From the NCBI GenBank assembly GCA_018609945.1, contig JAHENO010000131.1, forward strand, positions 1 to 12,912: 12,912 nucleotides of DNA, read 5' to 3'. The stretch's first letter is position 1, and the number at the start of each line of letters is the position of its first letter. The notes beneath the pieces were generated by a model that searched no databases, had not been told where the DNA came from, and saw only the letters and a list, made by a program, of their open reading frames with translations. Of the stretch, positions 1 to 5,865 are shown piece after piece. Source of the DNA: Haloarculaceae archaeon (GTDB lineage: Archaea; Halobacteriota; Halobacteria; Halobacteriales; Haloarculaceae). Both the position numbers and the translations under genes were made by a program.

Positions 1-1
1 G

Positions 2-163
2 AAGTGGAAGGGCACCCGCTTCGACCTCATCTTCGGGTCGAACTCCCGGCTGCGCGCCATCGCGGAAGTCTACGGCGCTGCCGACGGAGAAGAGAAACTC
101 GTCCACGACTTCGTGGACGCGTGGCAGAAGGTGATGCGCCTCGACCGCTTCGATCTGAAGTAG
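2..163 (+). CDS. katG: Catalase-peroxidase, C-terminal end (partial)
   Basis: This is the last 53 codons of a gene that begins before the window. It ends in TAG at 161-163. The tail reads FGSNSRLRAIAEVYG, then HDFVDAWQKVM, then LDRFDLK. That is the highly conserved C-terminus of bifunctional catalase-peroxidase KatG, which normally ends in a near-identical NLDRFDL motif. KatG is a cytosolic haem enzyme that destroys hydrogen peroxide by catalase and peroxidase reactions. The catalytic N-terminal domain lies outside the window, so whether the gene is intact cannot be judged. The downstream neighbour is convergent on the opposite strand. The call rests on sequence recognition of a short but very characteristic tail. 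Confidence 0.9.
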   Translation, partial: KWKGTRFDLIFGSNSRLRAIAEVYGAADGEEKLVHDFVDAWQKVMRLDRFDLK

Positions 164-181
164 TCCCGGCTGCGAGCACCC

Positions 182-190
182 CGTTTTGTT
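182..190 (+). terminator. Possible T-rich termination tract after katG
   Basis: A short run CGTTTTGTT lies about 20 bases past the katG stop, in the 69-base gap before the convergent gene. Haloarchaeal transcripts often end at T-rich tracts without a strong hairpin. No stem-loop is evident here, so the call is tentative. Confidence 0.25.
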
Positions 191-232
191 CGGCTGCTAG
201 CTGTGGCCGCTCCAGCACAGTCGATGTCAGTA

Positions 233-553
233 TCAGTCTTCGAACTCGAAGACGCGGCGGAGTTCGTATTCGATCCGGTCGGTAAATTCCTCAAGAACGG
301 CCTGAAACTGCTCTTCCCCGCCCGGCAGGGATCGTGCGCGCTCCGCCAGGTCGTCGGGCAGTGCGACCCGGAACTCGCCGTCGCCCTCGTAGACGGGTTC
401 GCTCTCGCTGAGAATCTGTCGGTCGATCGCACGAAGTATCTCCGAATCGCGCTGGCCGTGGAGGTACTGGTACGCGTTCGAGTACGCCGTCTCGAGTTCC
501 TCGAAGTAGTGGACGTACTTCTCCTCGAATTTCTCCGGATCGAATTCGGACAT
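233..553 (-). CDS. Small acidic haloarchaeal protein (DUF5783-like)
   Basis: This encodes a 106-aa, very acidic, soluble protein with no signal peptide or membrane segment. It starts MSEFDPEKFEEKYVHYFEEL. The mid-protein block SESEPVYEGDGEFRVALP is of the type I recall from a conserved haloarchaeal family of unknown function, DUF5783; that name is from memory. The N-terminal half and the C-terminal part (around residues 83-103) look helical. It is convergent with katG and divergent from the SDR gene across a 177-base gap. A weak TATA-like TTCAAAG at about 580-586, read on the minus strand, lies some 27-30 bases before the ATG and fits a leaderless transcript. No function can be assigned. Confidence 0.8.
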   Translation of the reverse strand: MSEFDPEKFEEKYVHYFEELETAYSNAYQYLHGQRDSEILRAIDRQILSESEPVYEGDGEFRVALPDDLAERARSLPGGEEQFQAVLEEFTDRIEYELRRVFEFED

Positions 554-730
554 GGCTGGACCAATTCCGGGAACGCCTTTGAACCCTTCGCAGGAGTGGT
601 GTCGACCGGTCCGTCACGGTGCGCGGCTCTGTCTGCCGACTGGTAGCGAACGCGCCTCCGAAACGACCGGTCAGGGAGCCCATCCGGGCGTCTTCGAACC
701 CTTGATACCTGACTCCGTGTAACGGTGGGT

Positions 731-1588
731 ATGCGAGTACTGATTACTGGCGCACACGGGCGGGTAGGCGAAGGGCTGAAGATGTACCTGGCGGGCGACG
801 AGGACTACGACCTGACGTACCTCGACCGCGAGGACCACCCCGACTACGACACCCACGTCGCCGACGTGAGCGATTACGAGGCGATCCGGCCGGCCTTCGA
901 CGGGCAGGACGCGGTCGTCCACCTGGCGGCGTATCCGACGACCGACGGGACCTGGGACCAGGTCCGCGAGAGCAACCTGATCGGGACACACAACGTTCTG
1001 GAGGCGGCGGCCGACGCCGGCGTCGAGCAGTTCGTGTTCGCGTCCTCGATCCACGCCGCCGGGATGTACGAGGAGGACAACGCCCCCGACCTCTATGAAC
1101 TGGATTTCGACCTGACGGTCACCCACGAGGACCCCGAGCGACCCGACTCCTACTACGGCGCCTCGAAGGCCTTCGGCGAGGACTGGGGTCGCTACTACGT
1201 CGAGTGTCGTGACTATCCGGAGCAGTTCTACGCCATCCGCATCGCCAGCATCCGGGCGCCGCCCTACGACAACCCCTACGGGGACGCCGAGCGGGGCGTC
1301 GAACGCGGCGACTGGGAGCGGGGCAGCGACGACTACGAGACGCAGGTCAAGCGCCTGAAAGGGACCTGGCTCTCGGAGCGCGACTGGGTCCAGCTGGTCG
1401 AGCTCTGCCTGGCCGACGACGACTTGGCGTTCGACATCTTCTTCGGGACCAGCGAGAACGACCGCGGGTGGTACGACATCGAGCACGCGAAGGACGTGCT
1501 GGGCTACGAGCCACGGGACCGGGCCGAGGAGTGGACCGAACCCCCGCAGGAACTCGTCGACCACGTCGACGCCAACCGAGACGAATAG
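731..1588 (+). CDS. NAD-dependent epimerase/dehydratase family protein (extended SDR, Azf-like)
   Basis: This is a 285-aa cytosolic Rossmann-fold protein. The N-terminus carries the nucleotide-binding glycine motif TGAHGRVG at residues 6-13. DVSD (about 46-49) and VVHLAA (about 62-67) complete the cofactor site. The catalytic set is Ser in FASS (about 105-106) and Tyr142/Lys146 in YGASK. The family includes sugar-nucleotide epimerases, uronate dehydrogenases and the haloarchaeal NAD-dependent glucose-6-phosphate dehydrogenase Azf; the C-terminal GTSENDRGWYDIEHAKDVLGYEP block resembles Azf most. It is about 20 residues longer than Azf as I remember it, with an extra charged segment near 180-210, so it is probably a paralogue with another sugar substrate. 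A GTG two codons upstream (725) is possible, but ATG 731 keeps the usual short N-terminus. A TTGATA-like box near 699-704 would allow a leaderless start. Confidence 0.85.
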   Translation: MRVLITGAHGRVGEGLKMYLAGDEDYDLTYLDREDHPDYDTHVADVSDYEAIRPAFDGQDAVVHLAAYPTTDGTWDQVRESNLIGTHNVLEAAADAGVEQFVFASSIHAAGMYEEDNAPDLYELDFDLTVTHEDPERPDSYYGASKAFGEDWGRYYVECRDYPEQFYAIRIASIRAPPYDNPYGDAERGVERGDWERGSDDYETQVKRLKGTWLSERDWVQLVELCLADDDLAFDIFFGTSENDRGWYDIEHAKDVLGYEPRDRAEEWTEPPQELVDHVDANRDE

Positions 1589-1613
1589 AGCGAGTGGATT
1601 CGGGGCCGTAAGG

Positions 1614-2621
1614 TTAGCTCGCGTTCCGAACCGCGTCTATCGCCGCACCGATGTCGTCGTCAGTTACGTCCAGGTGCGTGCAACACCGGATCGTGTGCTC
1701 GCCGAACTGGCTGGCGCGGACCCCTGCGTCCAGCCACCCCTCCAGGACCGCCTCGGCCGGCCGGTCGGTGGTGACGAGCACGATATTCGTCTCCGGTGGC
1801 TCGACCGCCAGCCCGTCGACCCGGTCGAGGCCTGCGGCGAGCCGGTCTGCACGCCGGTGGTCCTCGGCCAGGCGCTCGCGGTTCGACAGCGCCGCCAGTC
1901 CCGGTGCCGCGAGGATGCCGGCCTGCCGCATCCCGCCGCCGAACAGCTTCCGGTGGCGGCGAGCCTCCTCGATGACGGAGTCGGGGCCGGCCAGCATCGA
2001 GCCCACCGGCGCACCGAGTCCCTTCGAGAGACAGCACATGACGGTGGTGACGTGCTCGGCGTAGTCGGCAGCCGACACCCCATGGGCGACCGCCGCGTTG
2101 AAGAGTCGCGCCCCGTCGAGGTGGACGGGCACACCCACCTCGTGGGCCGCGTCAGCCGCCGCGGCAATCGCCTCGGGCGAGATGGCGGTCCCGCCTCTGC
2201 TGTTGTGTGTGTTCTCCAGAGCGAGTACCCCCGTTCCCGGGCGGTGGTCGGAGGCCTCGACGTACGCGCGGCGCACCTGGCTCGGCGAGATGACGCCACG
2301 CTCGCCGCCGTCGATGGTCCGGGTCTGGACGCCGGCGTGCTGGGCGGGCCCGGCAAGTTCCCACCTGTAGATGTGGCTCTCCCGCTCGCAGACCAGTTCC
2401 TCCCCGCGCTCGGTGTGTGTCCGGACCGCGATCTGGTTGCCCATCGTACCCGACGGCACGAGCAGGGCAGCCTCGGTGTCCAAGACGTCAGCGACGCGCT
2501 CCTGGAGTTCGTTGACTGTCGGATCTTCCCCGTACACGTCGTCGCCGACAGCGGCGTCACGAGCCGCCTCGCGCATCCTGTCGTCGGGCCGGGTCACCGT
2601 GTCGCTCCGCAAGTCGATCAT
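1614..2621 (-). CDS. ltaE: Low-specificity L-threonine aldolase
   Basis: This is a 335-aa PLP-dependent enzyme of the beta-eliminating lyase/aldolase fold (fold type I). It cleaves L-threonine or L-allo-threonine to glycine and acetaldehyde. Seen in the sequence: the family-typical start MIDLRSDTVTRP; VGDDVYGEDPTVNEL at about 25-39; SGTMGNQ at 57-63 for phosphate contact; HLDGAR at 167-172 with the Asp that binds the PLP nitrogen; and the Schiff-base lysine K200 in CLSKGLGAPVGS. Length matches the bacterial enzyme (about 333 aa). The open frame extends nine codons further upstream, but the ATG at 2621 gives the conserved N-terminus. It is convergent with the SDR gene (25-base gap) and divergent from the zinc-ribbon gene. 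The assignment is firm; the exact stereospecificity is not. Confidence 0.93.
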   Translation of the reverse strand: MIDLRSDTVTRPDDRMREAARDAAVGDDVYGEDPTVNELQERVADVLDTEAALLVPSGTMGNQIAVRTHTERGEELVCERESHIYRWELAGPAQHAGVQTRTIDGGERGVISPSQVRRAYVEASDHRPGTGVLALENTHNSRGGTAISPEAIAAAADAAHEVGVPVHLDGARLFNAAVAHGVSAADYAEHVTTVMCCLSKGLGAPVGSMLAGPDSVIEEARRHRKLFGGGMRQAGILAAPGLAALSNRERLAEDHRRADRLAAGLDRVDGLAVEPPETNIVLVTTDRPAEAVLEGWLDAGVRASQFGEHTIRCCTHLDVTDDDIGAAIDAVRNAS

Positions 2622-2735
2622 TACGTCACGTATCCGTCGGAGGTCCAAAACCCCCCGGGTATTTGCTGGCTCCAGCGATGCGTAGGGCGTGAAATCTGAT
2701 CGTTCACAGCAACCAACGGGACCGGATGTCGAACG

Positions 2736-2743
2736 ATTTTACT
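2736..2743 (+). promoter_or_regulatory. TATA-box/BRE for zinc-ribbon gene
   Basis: ATTTTACT is preceded by CGAACG, giving a typical haloarchaeal BRE plus TATA arrangement. The box centre is about 26 bases before ATG 2766, so the transcript probably begins at or next to the start codon. Confidence 0.5.
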
Positions 2744-2765
2744 GAACACAGCCAAACGATAGCCC

Positions 2766-3020
2766 ATGGGTGGCTGGAAAGACATCGAGTGTTCGCGCTG
2801 TGAGACGACGTCACACGCCCGGACCAGATCCGGGTCGGATCTGGCGTTCTGTCCACACTGCAGTGCCGACGCGGTCGACGTGTTTGGGGGAGTCTACGGG
2901 GGCCAGGTCGTCGACATGTACGACTGTACCCACTGTTCGAACGTGTTCAACCTCGCGGCGAACCCCGAACCCGGGTACTGTCCGCTCTGTGGCTCGGACG
3001 CGATCAGTACCTTTCCCTGA
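2766..3020 (+). CDS. Small double zinc-ribbon protein
   Basis: This is an 84-aa protein with four CxxC knuckles: C9/C12, C29/C32, C54/C57 and C72/C75. The spacing (16 and 14 residues between paired knuckles) suggests two independent zinc ribbons, each made from two CxxC pairs. FCPHC and YCPLCG resemble the CPxCG knuckles of the many small zinc-finger proteins in haloarchaea, most of unknown role. Between the ribbons lies a Gly/Val-rich linker, GGVYGGQVVDMYD. There is no membrane segment and no obvious nucleic-acid-binding basic patch. Such proteins may act in protein-protein or RNA contacts. The gene stands alone, divergent from the threonine aldolase, with its own TATA box and a leaderless start. 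Function is unassigned. Confidence 0.8.
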   Translation: MGGWKDIECSRCETTSHARTRSGSDLAFCPHCSADAVDVFGGVYGGQVVDMYDCTHCSNVFNLAANPEPGYCPLCGSDAISTFP

Positions 3021-3423
3021 CACCGTGGGACGCACGAACGTCCCCGAGGGGACTGGTGTAGCATTGACATTGCGCTGCCCACTGTGTCTCTCTCGTGGAG
3101 ACGTCAACGGTGTCGAACCATCGAGGTGTAAATTCTCACAGTATACTAATAAAATAAGAAAGATGAATAGTCATATGATAAAAGATCCATGTAGAGTGGC
3201 TAGAGAACGTTTCAGAAATCGGCGGTCCGCGTTAATGAGTGAATCAGAGGTGTTCCTATGGAGACGTGGTATGAGAGTTGCATTTTATCGGGGAATTTAC
3301 AATAAGTATAATAATTAAAATTTATTACTTACGTATAGAGTCGGCCAGCGCACAATGAGAGCCTATCGACGGTATACGCTAGGAAGTTTTACGGACATAT
3401 GGTTGTAACGGAAGCGCCCACGA

Positions 3424-3645
3424 ATGTTCGCGTATTCGAAAGCGGTGCTGTTTCGTATCGCGAAATTAGTATCAGAAACAGATTATAATGATTTCGAAGA
3501 GCGCGTCGGCACGAACCCGGATTCTGACCTGGACTATCGGAATACGTTTCGTGATGGGAAACAGATGCGCCGTATTGCGGCCAGTCATTGTTACATATTC
3601 CCGTACTTGGGAGAGCCACCGGAGCATCGAATCCGACGAGAGTGA
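3424..3645 (+). CDS. Doubtful small hypothetical protein
   Basis: This is an open frame of 73 codons in the AT-rich spacer, starting MFAYSKAVLFRIAKLVSETD. The first 45 residues look protein-like: an amphipathic start, then an acidic EERVGTNPDSDLDY stretch. The last third is less convincing. A TATA-like TTTTAC at 3387-3392 lies about 32-37 bases before the ATG. No homology is recognised. Base composition is unlike the neighbours, so it is either a recently acquired gene or chance. It ends about 125 bases before the IclR start. It is listed only because it is the best candidate in the spacer. Confidence 0.2.
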   Translation: MFAYSKAVLFRIAKLVSETDYNDFEERVGTNPDSDLDYRNTFRDGKQMRRIAASHCYIFPYLGEPPEHRIRRE

Positions 3646-3722
3646 CCCACAAAGTCGGAGACGGCACCGATTTGGTTGGCTCGGGCGATGGATCGATCGT
3701 CCCCGTCACGACGGACGATGCC

Positions 3723-3739
3723 GTTTCTCAACGAGAAAC
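3723..3739. promoter_or_regulatory. Perfect inverted repeat, candidate IclR operator
   Basis: GTTTCTC-AAC-GAGAAAC has two perfect 7-base arms around a 3-base centre. Its right edge is one base from the TATA box (3741-3748), so it covers the BRE position of the iclR promoter. IclR-family dimers bind short palindromes of this size. The placement fits autoregulation or block of TFB binding. I did not find a second full copy elsewhere in the window. Confidence 0.6.
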
Positions 3740-3740
3740 T

Positions 3741-3748
3741 TTTATAAG
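3741..3748 (+). promoter_or_regulatory. TATA box of the iclR-type gene
   Basis: TTTATAAG is a near-ideal archaeal TATA box. Its centre lies about 26 bases upstream of ATG 3771, predicting a leaderless mRNA. This position decides the start codon in favour of 3771 over the in-frame upstream ATG at 3588. Confidence 0.75.
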
Positions 3749-3770
3749 TGTTCGCATGCGGGTAGATACC

Positions 3771-4625
3771 ATGGAGCAATCAGCGAGGGACACGGGAATC
3801 AAGGCGACGCGGACGACGCTCGACGTGATCGAGGAGATCAGGGAACGCGAGGGGGCACGGACCGCGGAGGTTGCGGAGGCGCTGGACGTGGCACGGAGTA
3901 CGGCACACAAACACCTCAAGACGCTACAGCAGCGGGGATACGTCCGGAAGATGGCCGGGGAGTACCGGCTGGGGCTGCAGTTTCTCAACCTCGGGGAACA
4001 CGCACGGACGAGGTGGCCCTGCTACAGTCTCATCAGGGAGGCAGTGGCCGATCTCGGTGAGCGGACCGACGAGGACGTGGATTTCGTCGTCGAGGAGAGA
4101 GGGCGCGTGTACACGCTGTGTGAATCCTACCACAAGTGGGAGAAGTATCCCGACGCGGGAAGCGGGTATCGCGTTGACCTCGGGGACTGGTACTACATGC
4201 ACTCGGTCGCGTCGGGCAAGGCCATCCTGGCGACGTACACCGAAGACGAGGTCCGGGCGGTCGTCGACAGGTGGGGGCTGCCGGCACTGACGGACAACAC
4301 CATCGCCGACATCGACGAGTTGTTTGCCGAGCTGGAGACGGTCCGGGACCAGGGGTACGCGATCGGTGACGAGGAGTACGTCTCGGGGCTCCGGACGGTG
4401 AGCAAGGCAGTCTCCCCGTCGGGCTGGCCCACGATCGGCGCGTTGAGCGTCTCCGGCCCGGCCTATCGCATGACCGGCGCAGTCCTGCACGACGAGATCG
4501 TCTCGGTGCTGGAGACTGTCGTGGCGCGTCTCGAACGCGAGGTTGCGGAGGAGTCTCCGGGCAAGTTTTATGCGATGGGAGCCGCCAGTTCCTCCCAGGA
4601 TGCAAGTACACCACGGACAGAGTGA
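3771..4625 (+). CDS. IclR-family transcriptional regulator
   Basis: This is a 284-aa two-domain regulator. Residues about 10-68 form the N-terminal winged helix-turn-helix: the recognition helix is within VARSTAHKHLKTLQQRGYV (40-58), then the wing KMAGEYRLG. Residues about 75-260 form the IclR effector-binding (GAF-like) domain, with the family signatures MHSVASGKAILA (143-154), GYAIGDEEYVSGLRTVSKAV (195-214) and GALSVSGPAYRM. IclR proteins bind a small metabolite and repress or activate adjacent catabolic genes. The gene precedes the ADH, ALDH and permease genes on the same strand, so these are the likely targets. A palindrome just before its TATA box suggests autoregulation. The tail of about 20 residues after 264 looks disordered. 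The frame is open upstream to 3588, but the TATA position and wHTH alignment support 3771. Confidence 0.92.
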   Translation: MEQSARDTGIKATRTTLDVIEEIREREGARTAEVAEALDVARSTAHKHLKTLQQRGYVRKMAGEYRLGLQFLNLGEHARTRWPCYSLIREAVADLGERTDEDVDFVVEERGRVYTLCESYHKWEKYPDAGSGYRVDLGDWYYMHSVASGKAILATYTEDEVRAVVDRWGLPALTDNTIADIDELFAELETVRDQGYAIGDEEYVSGLRTVSKAVSPSGWPTIGALSVSGPAYRMTGAVLHDEIVSVLETVVARLEREVAEESPGKFYAMGAASSSQDASTPRTE

Positions 4626-4669
4626 CTGGAAAGCGACTGCACCCGCTGCGGACCGCACCCGGTGAGACG

Positions 4670-5863
4670 ATGGACGAGTACACATTTAGCTTCCCGATCT
4701 GGGTCGAGTTCGGCACGGGCGCGAGCGGCAAGGTCGGGGAAATCGCCGAGACGCAGGGCTGGGACCGGGCGGTGATCGTCACTGATCCGGGCATCGTCGA
4801 GGCGGGACTCACGGACGGGATCGTCGACGCACTCGAGACCGCGGGGATCGCCTACGACCTCTCCGACGGCGTCCGACCGAACCCGACAGTGTCGATGGTC
4901 GAGGAGACGGCGGAGACGATCGAGGCGTCGGGGGCGGACTTCGTCGTCGCAGTCGGGGGTGGCAGTGTGATGGACGTCGGCAAGACCGCGAGTATGCTGG
5001 TGACCAACGGGGGAACCGTCGCGGACTACGAGGTCGTGACCGACGAGGACGTGGTGGCCGAACCCGTCGAGAACCATCCCGTGCCGCTGGTGACCGTTCC
5101 GACGACGGCGGGCACCGGCAGCGAGGTCGACTTCTGGGCGGTAATCACCGACACCGAGCGGGAGTTCAAGATGGCACTCGGGCAGCCACCCCTCTATCCG
5201 GGCGGCCCCTACCTGGGTGCGTCGGTGTCGCTGGTCGACCCCGCACTGACGGAGTCACTGCCGCCCCGCCAGACCGCAGCGACGGGGTTCGACGCGCTCT
5301 CGCACGCGCTGGAGAACTACGTCTCGGCGGTCTCCCCACCGCTCGTGACGCCGATGGCCCTGCACGTGATGGAACTGATCGCGGAGTACCTGCCGGAGGC
5401 CTACCACGATGGCACCATGGAGGCCCGCGAGCACGTGATGTTCGCGGCCCACCTCGCCGGGATGGGCGAGAACCTCGCTGGGTTCGGCGCGATCCACTCG
5501 CTGGCGGAAGTGACCGGCGCGATGTATCCCGATATCCCACACGGCGAGGCGATCGCGATCTTCACGCCGGCGGTCATGGAGTTCAACCGCACGGCAATCC
5601 CCGAACGCTACCGCGACGTCGCGGCGGCGCTGGGCGAGGACGTCGAGGGCCTGTCCGTCGAGGAGGCCGCACGCCGGGCGGTCGAGGCGGTCGAGGACCT
5701 GATGGACGAACTCGACCTGCCGTCACGCCTCCGGGACGTCGGTGTCGCCGAGGAGGATCTCCGGACCATCGCCGAGAAATCCATGGCGACCTCGGAGATC
5801 GGCGACAACCCCAGAGAGGCCGACGCGGATGACCTGCTGGAGATCGCGCGGAACAGCTACTGA
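4670..5863 (+). CDS. Iron-containing (type III) alcohol dehydrogenase
   Basis: This is a 397-aa cytosolic NAD(P)-dependent dehydrogenase that interconverts an alcohol with its aldehyde or ketone. The N-terminal dinucleotide domain has GGGSVMDVGK (96-105) and TTAGTGSE (145-152). The C-terminal helical metal domain supplies the four expected ligands: D208 and H212 in GFDALSHALENY, H276 in AIHSLAE and H291 in PHGEA. Length fits the family (380-400). The frame is open from a GTG at 4622 that overlaps the IclR stop, but ATG 4670 has a Shine-Dalgarno-like GGTGAG just upstream and begins at the usual N-terminus (FSFPIWVEFG). The ALDH gene starts two bases after the stop, so the aldehyde is probably passed to it. 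Substrate is unknown; choline (GbsB type), ethanolamine-like, diol or short-chain alcohols are all possible. Confidence 0.92.
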   Translation: MDEYTFSFPIWVEFGTGASGKVGEIAETQGWDRAVIVTDPGIVEAGLTDGIVDALETAGIAYDLSDGVRPNPTVSMVEETAETIEASGADFVVAVGGGSVMDVGKTASMLVTNGGTVADYEVVTDEDVVAEPVENHPVPLVTVPTTAGTGSEVDFWAVITDTEREFKMALGQPPLYPGGPYLGASVSLVDPALTESLPPRQTAATGFDALSHALENYVSAVSPPLVTPMALHVMELIAEYLPEAYHDGTMEAREHVMFAAHLAGMGENLAGFGAIHSLAEVTGAMYPDIPHGEAIAIFTPAVMEFNRTAIPERYRDVAAALGEDVEGLSVEEAARRAVEAVEDLMDELDLPSRLRDVGVAEEDLRTIAEKSMATSEIGDNPREADADDLLEIARNSY

Positions 5864-5865
5864 CC

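Larger units (their letters stand above)
3021..3770. other. Spacer with AT-rich core (about 3120-3600), largely non-coding
   Basis: About 750 bases separate the zinc-ribbon and IclR genes. From roughly 3120 to 3600 the hand-counted GC falls to about 42% (27% in 3121-3180, 30% in 3301-3360), while the flanking genes are clearly GC-rich. The segment holds a short perfect inverted repeat GTCCCC-GA-GGGGAC (3040-3053), AT-rich runs at 3138-3182 and 3299-3335, inverted repeats CGAAT-N8-ATTCG (3421-3438) and TTTCG-N5-CGAAA (3451-3465), and one doubtful 73-codon ORF. I see no transposase, integrase, tRNA or terminal repeats. It may be a decayed insertion, an origin-like or regulatory segment, or low-GC intergenic DNA. 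A short AT-rich TATA-like run TTTTAC occurs at 3387-3392. Confidence 0.6.

Noticed and set aside
671..1564. 297-codon minus-strand open frame opposite the SDR gene
   Set aside because: Val/Leu/Arg/Asp antisense composition; the SDR on the + strand is complete.
1674..2699. 341-codon + strand open frame opposite the threonine aldolase
   Set aside because: Arg/Val/Gly-rich with no motif; the minus strand encodes an intact PLP enzyme over the same bases.
3040..3053. GTCCCC-GA-GGGGAC inverted repeat after the zinc-ribbon gene as a terminator
   Set aside because: The stem is good but the loop would be very tight and no T-tract follows; kept only as a note in the spacer entry.
3235..3318. 27-codon ATG frame in the AT-rich spacer
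   Set aside because: Too short, no clear promoter or recognised motif; likely chance.
3588..3770. In-frame upstream extension of the IclR gene from ATG 3588
   Set aside because: It would translate through the TATA box and palindrome and add 61 residues absent from the family; ATG 3771 fits the promoter.
4622..4669. GTG start of the alcohol dehydrogenase overlapping the IclR stop
   Set aside because: It adds 16 basic residues not expected in the family; ATG 4670 has a Shine-Dalgarno-like GGTGAG. An overlap start cannot be fully excluded.
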